In this document: piece after piece, positions 47,631-57,646 of the stretch
Position numbering within the stretch: the stretch's first letter is position 1
Layout: every line of letters begins with the position of its first letter
Source of the DNA: Xestospongia muta
Lineage: Eukaryota > Porifera > Demospongiae > Haplosclerida > Petrosiidae
Length of the DNA stretch: 64,000 nucleotides
Direction of reading: 5' to 3'
Assembly (NCBI GenBank): GCA_963693285.1
Contig: OY848917.1
Location: 23,566,245 to 23,630,244 of the forward strand
The notes under the pieces: model-generated
The model's input: the letters and a program-made list of their open reading frames with translations, nothing else
Told to the model about the DNA's origin: nothing
Database searches by the model: none
Program-made: the position numbers and the translations under genes

Positions 47631-48036
47631 AAGTGTAACGAGAGGGTGAATGAATACCTGTCAACTGGTGGACGAGACTGGGTGGAATGTCGGATAGGAG
47701 CAGTTCCATCAGTTGGGGGTATAGGACGGTTGGGGATCACAGGTATTGGGAAATTACTGGAGAACCCATCTTGCCCAACCCACTCATCATCGATGTATGA
47801 CGGTAATTGGATGTCTAACTCACTTGTTTCATCTGCATACTGTCTTCTCAGTTGGTCTACATGTCTTCGTAAGATTAATCCTTCATCTGTTCCAATCTGG
47901 TATCACACAGGTCCTGTAACTTTAACTATCCTCCCTGTAACCTATTTCGGTCTATGGAAATTCTTGGCATGTACCTTTTCTCCAACTTCAAATTGTCTCG
48001 GTGCTCTTCCTGGGATACTTTTCTCCTGCTTTTCAT

Positions 48037-48450
48037 TCATTCGCACAGCTGTATCTGGGTGGAGTGAGTCCTCAACCTCCTCCCCATCAAAAGTTGGGCT
48101 GTAGAGACTCCTGTTGTTGTCTGAGGGGTAATACGATACTTGAATAAGAACTGACTGAGTCTAACTTCAATTGGGCCATCTAACTTCGTTACTGCATTCT
48201 TGAATGTCTGTACTGCTCTCTCAGCTAGTCCATTTGACGATGGGTGGTATGGCGATGTGAGGACTTGTTTTATTCCATTGGCCGCTAAAAATTGCTGGAA
48301 CTCTACACTAGTGAAGCCGGAACCATTATCTGACACTAATTGATCCGGTAGACCAAATGTAGCAAAAATACCTTGTAATTTGGCAATAGTCGATGCAGCC
48401 GATGTAGAGGGAACTATATGTACCTCTATCCATTTGGAATGCGCGTCCAC
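48037..48450 (-). pseudogene. Element 2 integrase core
   Basis: Shows Asp-Ala-His-Ser-Lys-Trp, Val-Ser-Asp-Asn-Gly-Ser-Gly-Phe-Thr-Ser, Ser-Pro-Tyr-His-Pro-Ser-Ser-Asn-Gly-Leu-Ala-Glu and the Thr-Thr-Gly-Val-Ser motif, so all three catalytic acids appear present. The upstream zinc-binding part (48,326-48,655) is in another frame with Cys lost. A C-terminal region follows down to about 47,646 in other frames. Confidence 0.85.
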
Positions 48451-48651
48451 CAGTACTGGGAAAAGCTCCCTTGAAACGGACCAGCATGGTCAATGTGCAC
48501 TCTGGACCATGGGCGTGAAGGCCATTCCCATGGATGTAGGGGGGCTCTTTGGGGGGACAGTCTGTGTTGTTGACAAGTGTCACAGTGCGAACAGTGGTAA
48601 CGATATCATTGTCCATCCCTGGCCACCAGACATACGAGCGAGCAAGACTCT

Positions 48652-49152
48652 TCACTTCATTTGGGATAATACCAACTTGCGTCCAGGTGGGGGAATCACA
48701 AATCTAGACCCCTCAAGAATACAGCCATCTACAGCACTCAGTTCTTCACGACGATTGAAGTAAGGTCGAAAGGAGGAATCAGAAATTGTTTCTGGCCAAC
48801 CGTGAAGGAGGAAGTGGTGAATTCTTGATAATGTAGGGTCTTTTTCTGTCCACTTGCAAATATGAGAGGCAGTAATTATGGTGTCTGAAAGGTGCTGGAA
48901 TAACATTTTGATATCTCCTGGTGGTGGAATGTCCGACACCTCTGGATGTTCTGGAAGTGGTAATCGACTTAGGGCATCTGCATTACCCATTTTTTTTCCA
49001 GGTTGATGTTGGATGCTATATTGACATGCCCCTAATGTCAATGCCCATCTCTGTATTCTTGAGGAAGCCATCATTGGTACTTGTCTGGGTTCATTAAAAA
49101 GATACTTCAGGGGTTGGTGGTCTGAATAGATAGTGAAGGGCCGTCCATACAA
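48652..49152 (-). pseudogene. Element 2 RNase H end and linker
   Basis: Has Tyr-Ser-Asp-His-Gln-Pro-Leu-Lys-Tyr-Leu-Phe and the closing Gly-Asn-Ala-Asp-Ala-Leu-Ser-Arg-Leu-Pro-Leu of gypsy RNase H, then a linker with His-Gly-Trp-Pro. The N-terminal part of RNase H lies in another frame near 49,288-49,479. Confidence 0.85.
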
Positions 49153-49570
49153 ATATTGATGGAATTTTTTACTGCAAATTTATGGCTAACCCCTCTTTTT
49201 CAATTTGGGAATATTTCTGCTCCACTTTTGCCAGAGTACGGGAGGCAAAGGTGATGGTTTTTTTGGAGTTGTCATCCATTCTATGGGCTAAAACGGCATC
49301 CAGTCCATATTGCGATGCATCACAAGCACAATCAGTTCTTGTTGACTATCATAATGAACTAATACGGTGGATGATTGCAGTAGCTGTTTGGCTTGCTTGA
49401 ATACTTCAGAGTGTTCTTTTTCAAGACCATTTAACATCTTTTTGCATGAACCTATAGAGAGGGGAAAGAAACATAGCAAGGTTAGACATGAATTTAGAAT
49501 AATAATTTATGAGTCCAAGGAAGGACTTTAGTTCTGACAAGTTATGTGGTTCTGGGTCATCTTGAATTGC

Positions 49571-50020
49571 TCAGACTTTCTCAGGTGCTGGGTGCAGACC
49601 ATCCTTATCAATTATATGTCCCAGGTACTTGACAGATGGGGCCAGGAAAATACACTTGGGTTGCTTCAGAGTTACCCCAGCAGATTTTAGATGGTCCATC
49701 ACCTTATCAAGGTTCTTGAGATGTTCTTCCTTATTTGGACCTGTCACCAGCATGTCGTCTAGATAAACTATGACACCAGGTAAATCTTGCAATAAGCCCT
49801 CCATTGCTCATTGAAAAATGGCTGGTGCCGATGATATACCAAACGGTAGTCGTTGGTATTCAAAAAGACCTTTGGTAGTGTTGATAGTAGTATACTTTTT
49901 CGAACTCTCAGATAACAGCACCTGCTTGTAAGGATGTGTGAGGTCAAGTTTCGAAAATACTTTCCCTCTGGACATTGCAGTAAATATGTCATCCACTCTT
50001 GGTAATGTGTAATTGTCCAA
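49571..50020 (-). pseudogene. Element 2 reverse transcriptase
   Basis: Contains Pro-Arg-Val-Asp-Asp-Ile-Phe, Phe-Ser-Lys-Leu-Asp-Leu, Leu-Pro-Phe-Gly-Ile-Ser-Ser-Ala-Pro, the active site Tyr-Leu-Asp-Asp-Met-Leu-Val (about 49,760) and Tyr-Leu-Gly-His-Ile-Ile. A stop at about 49,805 divides it. The RT entry part lies upstream near 50,035-50,160 in shifted frames. Confidence 0.9.
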
Positions 50021-50163
50021 TTATGACACCGCATTGACTGTCATTTTATAGTCACCACAAATGCGGATACTTCCATCCGCTTCACAATGGGTACTATCGA
50101 TGTTGCCCAGTCTGAAAATTGGACTGGCCTGATGACTCCAGCTTCCTGCAACCGGTCAAGCTT

Positions 50164-50661
50164 TTAGTAAGTATGCCAATGGCCTGGGTTTGAAGTAACA
50201 AGGTTGTGTATTGGGTGGAACATGTATTTGAGCTTCCATGCCTTGAGGGTTCTTAACTCCTCGCGGAATAACCGTTGATGTTTCTGGAGCAGGTCATCCA
50301 CCTCCTGATTGTTAGACACTCTATGAATGACAGGCCAATTCAGTTTGATATGTTCTGGCCAATTACGGCCAAACAGGGATGCTCCATCACCTTTATCGAC
50401 CACTAATGGAAGAAAAGTTGTTTGCGACTCATAGCTGACAGCAACTGTGGCCACACCTAACACTGGTAACTCTTCCCTCATATACGTACGTAGGCTAATA
50501 TCTGTTGACTCCAAAGGTACTGTATCCTTCAGCACTGTATTGTAGGTAGACCCACTAATAACAGAAACTGATGCTCCCGTATCCAATTCCATAGGGACTG
50601 GACGGTTATTGATCATAATGGACAGGGTGAATGGTTTGAATCTGGAGACCACTGGAAACAT
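50164..50661 (-). pseudogene. Element 2 aspartic protease
   Basis: Has the active-site Leu-Asp-Thr-Gly-Ala-Ser and the later Leu-Phe-Gly-Arg-Asn-Trp motif. It is 166 codons, continuous, which makes it the best preserved protease of the two elements. Confidence 0.85.
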
Positions 50662-50832
50662 TGTATATACTTCAGATGACGCAGTAGTTGTTGAACTGGA
50701 TGGGTTGCTGGTTGTCCTAGGAGATGGATCTGAAATCGAGTTGTAAACTTCGAGAAGATGTGTTCAGTTTTGAGGATCAGTTCTTGAGCTACCGGATCAT
50801 CTAGAACTTGTAACATAATCTGAGCATTTACT

Positions 50833-51552
50833 TCAACACACTCTGGCAATATGGCCAGTCTTGCCACATGCTCGACAAGTTTCATGAACAAAACGACACG
50901 TTGTAGCCAAATGAGGTCCCCCATAATGGTAACAAACTTTGGGAGGATTGACGGGATAACTAGTCTGCTGCTTCCCTTTCACCTGGTTCACTGACACCTT
51001 GCGGTCCGACAATTTCATCTGCCTTGCTAGAACAGATGCTCTCTCCACACTGGTGGCTATTTCCACAGCTCGATCGAACGTGAGATCATTGTCCTCCGTG
51101 AGCAAGCGTTTTCGAGTTGCCTCGTGGGCCAAGCCACACACAAAACGGTCTATGAGTAATATACTTTGCACTTGAGGTTCGTACTGACAACAAGTAATTG
51201 ACTTCTTTAAACCGACCACAAAGTCGGTTATACTTTCGTTACGAAACGAGTATCGTTCGGCGATGACGGATGTAGTAGGTTGGAAATGCTTGGTCAATAC
51301 GGTGATAAGTTCGTCAAGAGATTTGTCTTCTGGTTCAGCGGGGCTTAAGAGATTCGATAAGAGGTTGTAGTGCTTTCTACCAAGTGAATTTAAGAATACA
51401 TACATTTGTTTAGCATCAGCAACCTCGTTGGCGGAGAAGAAATTCTTAATTCTCTTCACATAGGGGGGAAAAGACTCTTGAGTAGGGTCAAACGATTCGA
51501 TTTTACCAACGGATGACATGGTCGTGGGAACGTTACGATACCTCGTCGCCAA
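50833..51552 (-). CDS. Element 2 gag
   Basis: A continuous 239-codon frame starting close to the 5' LTR. It has a capsid-like region with Phe-Phe-x-Ala-Asn, Leu-Gly-x-x-x-Tyr-x-Leu-Leu, Phe-Arg..Ile-x-x-Phe and Arg-Phe-Val-Cys-Gly-Leu, then two zinc-knuckle-like motifs, the second Cys-x2-Cys-x4-His-x4-Cys. The first knuckle carries Tyr-His-Tyr-Gly, with the second Cys replaced. Intact gag beside damaged pol is common in ageing elements. Confidence 0.85.
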   Translation of the reverse strand: MATRYRNVPTTMSSVGKIESFDPTQESFPPYVKRIKNFFSANEVADAKQMYVFLNSLGRKHYNLLSNLLSPAEPEDKSLDELITVLTKHFQPTTSVIAERYSFRNESITDFVVGLKKSITCCQYEPQVQSILLIDRFVCGLAHEATRKRLLTEDNDLTFDRAVEIATSVERASVLARQMKLSDRKVSVNQVKGKQQTSYPVNPPKVCYHYGGPHLATTCRFVHETCRACGKTGHIARVC

Positions 51553-51554
51553 GG
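51541..51554 (-). other. Primer-binding-like site of element 2
   Basis: On the element strand the bases after the 5' LTR read TTGGCGACGAGG, resembling the TGG-starting primer-binding sites of Ty3/gypsy elements. The matching tRNA cannot be named without a search. Confidence 0.5.
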
Positions 51555-51775
51555 TAGTGATCTAGGTACTCCTTCAAGTATAAAACAACTGATTGAAAAG
51601 TGAGAGCACGAACAAACACAGAAAACATGCACACACGTTTATATATAAAACTCAATGGAATATTCTAGAAGTTCTACACGTGGCTTCACATCTACAAACC
51701 ATAAATATTAGCATTATTACATTAGCATGAATAGAATATTAAGTTAATATCATCAAAAGTCATTGAGATACCACA
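51555..51775 (-). repeat. 5' LTR of element 2
   Basis: About 221 bp, the partner of 47,413-47,617. The inner border is uncertain by a few bases because the two LTR copies differ there. Confidence 0.8.
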
Positions 51776-51780
51776 CTCTC

Positions 51781-52357
51781 TCAATACTGGTATAGCTCGT
51801 TTTCTCTTTAGCTACCGAATTCGTTTAGCTACTCGTTCTTTAGCTACCGAATTACCCCTCATACAACAACTGGCACTAGCCCAGCTGAACTTTTATTCGG
51901 TAGACTTCCTCATTCACGTTTGGATTTATTGAAGCCAACCTTAGCTGAAAGAGTACATAAGAAGCAAGAAAAGCAGAAAGAAAATCATGACATTCATTCA
52001 AAGGAGAGAAAATTTCACGTTGGTGATGCTGTGTTTATATGTGATTTTCCAGATCGCAAACATTGGCTGTCAGGAAAGATTACATCTGTTCAAGGTCCAT
52101 GTTCCTATCTAATAGAACTCGAAGATGGACGAGTTGTTTGACAACATGTTAATCACATTCGAGCCTGTACCTCTACCTCAAGCTCACCTCCTATTGACAC
52201 ATCAATTCCATTAAATGATTCTGATGATGACCTAACTGATATTGCAATCTCCACACCTCCTTCACATGAAGATTCGTTACCAGTTTTAGTTGAAGCACCT
52301 CAACCTACATTACGTCGTTCAACAAGGATTTCTCGACCTCTTGATCGTTACTTCTAG
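51781..52357 (+). pseudogene. Element 1 integrase, C-terminal part
   Basis: Continues the integrase after element 2: Thr-Thr-Thr-Gly-Thr-Ser-Pro-Ala-Glu-Leu-Leu-Phe-Gly-Arg, a basic helix, the chromatin-binding-like Gly-Asp-Ala-Val-Phe barrel, and a Ser/Pro-rich tail with Thr-Arg-Ile-Ser-Arg-Pro before TAG at 52,355-52,357. One stop (52,139) interrupts it. A tandem near-repeat around 'tttagctaccgaatt' near 51,810-51,860 is a local duplication. Confidence 0.8.
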
Positions 52358-52378
52358 AACTCAATTAGTTCAATTTAT

Positions 52379-52389
52379 AAAGGGAGGAA
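52379..52389 (+). other. Polypurine tract of element 1
   Basis: AAAGGGAGGAA directly before the 3' LTR, as expected for plus-strand priming. Confidence 0.8.
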
Positions 52390-52657
52390 TGTAATATATT
52401 ATAATTGTATTCTATTTAGTCACTTACTAATTGTTTGTCATGTATGTTTGTTAATAGGTGTTTATGATATCCTTTTGTTATAGGTGGTATTGTTTAAGTA
52501 GTGTTAATGTTTATTTCTTAGCACTAGGCTTTTGACGTGCTACTTTTTTGTTCACAATTTGTTAGTCCTATTTTGTATTTAAACGTTGCTTTTAGAGTTT
52601 TGTTGTGTAAAAAAGATTTATTCAAGTTTGAGTTATTCAACAGTTTAAGTTACCACA
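52390..52657 (+). repeat. 3' LTR of element 1
   Basis: About 268 bp from TGTAATATA to TTACCACA. Its first 97 bases match the truncated 5' LTR. The end is fixed by the GCAAC target duplication that follows. Confidence 0.85.
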
Positions 52658-52662
52658 GCAAC

Positions 52663-53338
52663 ATTCCTAGATATTTCTATAATACAACCAGGGCAAAATG
52701 TGAAATCTTCAGTTATGGAGGATGCTATCCGAATAAAAAATATTTCCAGAAACAACATGACTGTGAATGTCATTGTAAATGTCAGTTCAAAGTTTGTTAC
52801 TAATAATTTTATTTACATTGTATAGTCTGTCCACCTACATCTACTCTAGATTTTTACAAAGAAAACATTGGAGTTTTGGGCCCTTTGTGAGTTAGTTTTG
52901 TAGTGTTTTGATAACTTAAACTTGTCTCAGATTGCCATTTCCAAGCAGTACAATGGTTCCTGTCCTGGTGGATGTGTCATTTCCAGTTGTCATGCTTGTT
53001 ATTATGTTGTTAATAAACTTACATTTCCTTCAAAGGCAATGTCATGTCCTAAGTGTTCTGATAATACAAATGGAATTAACGAGGCATATATAAGTGAATG
53101 GGGTCAATGTATTGATAAGGCTCTGAATGTGACTTTTGTAAGTATAGTTATAAAGTTAATGCATGTATTCTTTAGTGTTAAACAATTCGTGATATTAACA
53201 GCCTTAGTAAAATGTTATAATAATCTTTTATATATTGGAATCTTTGTTGCTTACAATCTGTAATGTGTTTCTGTTTAGATTCCTCCTGAACAAAGGACAC
53301 CTAACAACTACCATTGTTATGGATATCCTTGCCCCTAA
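52663..53338 (+). pseudogene. Gene copy 2: end of Kunitz exon and the three last exons
   Basis: Exons 52663-52780, 52826-52886, 52931-53137 and 53279-53338 match exons 18-21 of gene 1 with the same introns. The Kunitz part keeps its Cys. The second exon has lost its last three Cys (to Ser, Tyr and Gly). The third exon is 207 bp instead of 205, so it shifts frame and meets a stop when joined in the ancestral phase, although the ancestral frame is otherwise open within it and keeps Cys-Pro-Gly-Gly-Cys and Ser-Cys-x-x-Cys. The last exon ends in TAA at 53,336-53,338. Exons 1-17 are absent here. It is a 3' remnant, damaged by the retrotransposon and by point changes. Confidence 0.85.
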
Positions 53339-54080
53339 CAACAATAAGGCAGTGACAATAGCTTTAAAATTTTGCTACTTAATGCAAACGTAATTTACTC
53401 TTTTGAGACTGCATTTATCTTGCAACTTACCTTACAGCATACACATTGTTGTTTTAATGATTAGATATAGCTATGCACACATTTTTGAGACTTTTTAGAC
53501 ACTTTGAATATAGTTTCATTTTGTAGTAGAAAGTTGATGAGATATTTGAAATTCTATAAATTATATAAAATTGATATCCTCTGACGTATACATTGCTGTA
53601 CTTAAGTCCATAGTCAAAGAAACAAACATACTGAACTGAATTTCCATATGGCAGTCAGTGACAATAATATGATAAGCTCCAGGAGAATATGAAAGCCAGT
53701 GTCTGGTTCAGTAATGCTATGCTATGCTATGATAGTCCACTCTATGATCTATCCTCTTTTGCTATCACAATTACTATACCCTCCCTATCACATACACTGA
53801 TAACAAGTTATTAAACTCTGTATTATGTCATAGTCTGGAGGAGTTAAACTACATTTTTCAATAATGTGAGAACAACTTTTTAAAACATCCCATCTATATA
53901 TTCTAGTAAATCACAGAGTAAAGAGGTTTTAAGAACAAACATTATCTGTTATTAGATCTAGCAGACCTGCTTTTTTGAAAGACTTAATGTTATATTAATT
54001 TCAGTCTATGTAGTCTTACAGGGCACTAAACCATAGCGAAACTGATTTGAATAAAATTAAGAATAATTAATAGAGTAATA
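53339..54080. other. 3' flank of copy 2, noncoding
   Basis: The first 150 bp resemble the 3' flank of gene 1; the rest is A+T-rich with a short 'ctatg' stutter at 53,717-53,732. No gene or known element seen. Confidence 0.6.
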
Positions 54081-55890
54081 ATAGAGTGTACGTTATGACT
54101 ACAATTGACAAAATTTATTTTTTAATATAATACATAACATATATAGAAGACTATGTTTACTGGCACTATTATACTATAAGAGTTATTAAATAGGGAAGCT
54201 GTAAGACACTTACACTGACTGTTATAAAAGCATTGATGAATGATAGATATCTTAAGCAGATAACTAAAATGATAAAGGGAGTCAAAAATGGATGGATTAG
54301 TTAGGTTGATATATATATAATTGCATATATAATTGCTAATTTATACAATAACAATATAGTCTATTATTTATTATTTATTATTATTGTAGGTAAACAACAG
54401 AAACTGATAAATAAAATGAGATTAGATAGATGAATAGATAGATGAATTAGTAAATAATAACTGATGTCTTCAAATCTACCATTTGTCTGTTAACTCATAT
54501 TGTCCATAGCTGTGTCAAGTCATTCAATGTTTATCTACTTTGGATTGATCTATTGGATCTGTTCTATTCATCATTTGCTCTGCTCTATTCAAAAATTTTC
54601 TTAATATAACTATACTTGATTAAATCTCTGTCTATGCTTCCATCAAATCTTTGATCTGTTGATCTACTAGGAAATACATTAATTTAGTTATATATACTCT
54701 TTGCCATGCAAAAGATCCATCTCTTGACTGTCATATTACTCTACATGACCCATTAACCACACTCAATAAAAGATTATTGACCGGAAAGTTCGACTATACA
54801 TTATTTTAGTGTTATAACTGTTATAGTAATGGCCAGGCACCTCTTAATCATCTCATCAATTAAACTACTATCACATATCTATATAATTAGTCTCATAGTC
54901 TGTCCTGTTTACATTAATAGCTACAATCTGTCTAATCTTTATTAACAAAAACAATTATAGTGTTTTAGTGCTTTTCATTAACAAAGAAACTATATCTGGC
55001 TTTATATTCTAGTCTAGCTGATGAACACTTGTACTGCATAATAAATTGATAGATACCCTATATAAAGAAATTGACATGAATGCTGACTTAGAGACCATTA
55101 CATTATGGATTTATAGACAAATGGCAGAAAAATAAACATTAACATATCAATAAAATTATAAACTGATCAATGGACAGACAGACAGATGAATATGGACAGA
55201 CAAATTAGACAAAAATACAGATGAGTAAAATATTAAATTAAAACATGTTCCTTAATTCTATTAAATTTTTACTCTCTATATCGATTAATTATATATATGT
55301 ATTTATTATCCAATCATATTTCCTTCCATCCATATATATGATAATTTTTTATCAAATACAAGTAATTTATTTATCAATCAATAATTCATTCATAGTTTGT
55401 ATTCAATTCATTGCTTCTGTTAGTAAAGAAATCTCTCTAACCATTTAATTGTCATTTCATCTATGCATCCATCATTCCATGTATCCAGTATCTACTTACA
55501 TAAATGAAAACAGTCTTGTGTGTGTTTAGTTAATATAACAGTTCACATTATAGATTTAATTAAAACAATTTTTTTTTATTTTTTAGCATGAGTCTCAAAA
55601 TATACAACTACACTATTAACTGAGTTATATACAGAGTATGGGTAGACTAAAGACACTGACTAAGAGAATGGTAAATGAAGAATGTAACTATAGATAAATA
55701 ATTGAAAGAATAGATTAATTGATCAATTTTGAGAAAACCACTGGACTTGGTATGCATTGATAGATGAGCCAAAAAGATAAGAAAACAGATGTATAGAATA
55801 GATAGATGACTACATTGTTGAAATTACAATAATTCACATAAACAGAGACATGAACAACTAAAGGAGCAAGGGAGCTGATGATAATAGGAA
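54080..55890. repeat. Desert repeat block upstream of copy 3
   Basis: Matches, in the same order, blocks that lie upstream of gene 1 (about 28,900-32,480), for example the GATA-rich stretch at 54,205-54,450 followed by the TATC-rich stretch, and 55,090-55,700 with 31,730-32,300. This is evidence that intergenic DNA was duplicated together with the gene. No exon seen. Confidence 0.65.
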
Positions 55891-56414
55891 ACACTGGGTG
55901 ATCTAAGGAGGTGCCTGGGGTGCACAGGCACACCTCCTTTTTATAATAATTTCATGGTAATCATAAGTCACATCCTGTGGTAAAATCATTATGTTCATAG
56001 CAAATTTTTGCAACTTGTACCAAGGCGTTCTAGTAAAGAGTAGAACCTTATAAAGCTCTACTTCAATGTTTTCTTAAATGTCATAATATACCTTAGGTAA
56101 TAATTGTTGTGATAAGCCACGTGTAGCGAATAACATTGTGAATATGGCAAAGTGCAGGTAACATTGACTTCTTTAGGACTAGTTGTTGTTACTCCTCCTG
56201 GGCAAAGGATGTCATCTGAGAATGATGGTCACAGTAGCAGTAGCTCTTTACTAGCCTTAAATCCAGCTTTTCTAGTAACTCTGTTTCTAACAGAAAAAGC
56301 TTTTCTGAGTTATGTCATCCTTATGACATTGGTGAAGTTTATGATTTACTCACTCTCTCACTGATCTAGAGAAGTAAATTAAAACAATTAACAAAAATAC
56401 ACTAAAGTGCTTAA

Positions 56415-57249
56415 CCTCGCTGAGGTGCCCAGTGTAAATCTACACTGCAGAGTGCATGTACATGTACATTTAAGATTGGAGGAGGTGTGGTCAAATTAAT
56501 AATGGCTCACGTGATGCCTTTACAAACTGTTGTTTGATGACTCAGCATTTCTCTTCAATCAAAGGGAAATAAGCTTTGTCGTTTACTGGGTACTTTGCAC
56601 TCTGATTGACATGTCTGTGAAGCTGTAACTGAGTAAGTAATAGTATCATTCAATTGCCAAGCAAGATTAAGTGCCAGATTCGTGATGAATGTTTCTCTGA
56701 GCCTTTACATGTCGCTTTAATGTTTCAATATTTCATATACAAAATTTATTGTAACTTGAAAATGAAGCGTTCTTTGGAAACATCCCGTAGTACAAATATT
56801 AATCAATATATTATCTATTAGTAGCATATTTTTCAGTGCTTTGATACGTTTTCAAGTCCATGCACAATCTTGAAAACACTTTTCAGAACTTTTCTAACGA
56901 TTGCTTCGACCAACGGCCTTCTGTCTTGCTGATGCGTATTCTGATAAGATTCTCTACAACATACTAAAAAACCTCCACATTAAGTTTTTTACTTTTCGAG
57001 AAACGGCACCTTGACTCTGCAGCCTGAAAATTCTTTTGCGAGTTTTAAGCTTTCGTTTTGCTTGACGATGTTCTTGATACTAGTGTTGTAAAGTCCACAC
57101 GTTTTTCTATTCGTTGCAAAACGTTGGTAGGTGCTAACGCTTCGGTTGCCATGTTATAGCAGTTCAAATGTAACAGGCAGTGCAGACACACACACACACA
57201 CACACTGATAGACCACAGTAACCTCGCTTTGCACCCACGTGCAGCGAGG
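56415..57249. mobile_element. piggyBac-like non-autonomous element, TTAA target
   Basis: Starts TTAA-CCTCGCTG and ends CAGCGAGG-TTAA, so 8-bp perfect terminal inverted repeats lie directly inside TTAA on both sides (56,411 and 57,250). TTAA duplication is the mark of piggyBac transposons. Size 835 bp, no transposase frame. It carries an (AC)n tract at 57,186-57,205. Its left 180 bp recur in opposite orientation at 62,352-62,554. Confidence 0.75.
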
Positions 57250-57310
57250 TTAATGATAATAATCTATAATATTATTCTGGATAATTAAAATTGCTTCAAC
57301 TGGTATTTCA

Positions 57311-57637
57311 ATTGTATACTAGGTATAACTTCATAACTAGTTTTCAAATCTGATAATGCCTTTGTGTTCCCAATACATGATGAATTCAGGAAAAAGTGTA
57401 GATTCTCTCGAGTGGATAAAGACAAACAATTCTTGGATAAGTTATTCCAAATTACTTGATGGAGGTTTCTGTCTTTCTTGTATCATCTTTGCAAGGGCAA
57501 GCCGTGGTGATCTTGGTATATTAGTAAGTAGGCCAATGAAGACTTTCTACAAAGTCTCAGGGATATTGAGAAGAAATGGAACTCTGCAATATCATAAAAT
57601 TCTATGACTGATATGATTTTCTTTCTTGATGTCATGG
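57311..57637 (+). pseudogene. hAT-type transposase, TTF zinc-finger part
   Basis: The frame from about 57,356 has Trp-Ile-Lys-Thr..Trp-Ile-Ser-Tyr-Ser, then Asp-Gly-Gly-Phe-Cys-x2-Cys-Ile-Ile-Phe-Ala, then a Trp/Tyr-Lys stretch and Gln-Tyr-His-Lys, the layout of the TTF zinc finger (Cys-x2-Cys...His) in hAT transposases related to ZMYM and zinc-finger MYM-type proteins. It ends at 57,607 with a stop and frameshift. No DDE catalytic part remains. Confidence 0.65.
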
Positions 57638-57646
57638 AGCAGCTTA

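Larger units (their letters stand above)
47413..51775 (-). mobile_element. Ty3/gypsy LTR retrotransposon 2, nested, opposite strand
   Basis: A 4.36-kb element flanked by CTCTC on both sides (47,408-47,412 and 51,776-51,780). Removing it and one CTCTC restores a continuous integrase frame of element 1, which proves both the nesting and the borders. Read on the minus strand it has 5' LTR, primer-binding-like site, gag, protease, RT, RNase H, integrase, polypurine tract and 3' LTR in order. Stops and frameshifts are present in pol. It differs clearly from element 1 at the protein level, so the two belong to different lineages. Confidence 0.92.
45327..52657 (+). mobile_element. Ty3/gypsy LTR retrotransposon 1, defective and interrupted
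   Basis: Starts TGTAATATATTA and ends TTACCACA with GCAAC duplicated outside. The 5' LTR is truncated (only the first 97 of about 268 bp remain) and the primer-binding site is gone. The order is gag, zinc knuckle, protease, start of RT, end of RNase H, integrase. A deletion fuses RT at Lys-Phe-Asp-Leu-Ala to the RNase H end at Ser-Arg-Leu-Pro-Leu. A second element (47,413-51,775) sits inside integrase. Without it, the element is about 2.96 kb. Frameshifts and stops make it incapable of movement. Confidence 0.9.

Noticed and set aside
48380..48763. Plus-strand open frames within 47,646-49,400
   Set aside because: They are antisense shadows of the pol gene of element 2.
56152..56364. 70-codon plus-strand frame with a Ser run
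   Set aside because: No motif and no clean link to the hAT zinc-finger frame; may be part of the relic but cannot be supported.
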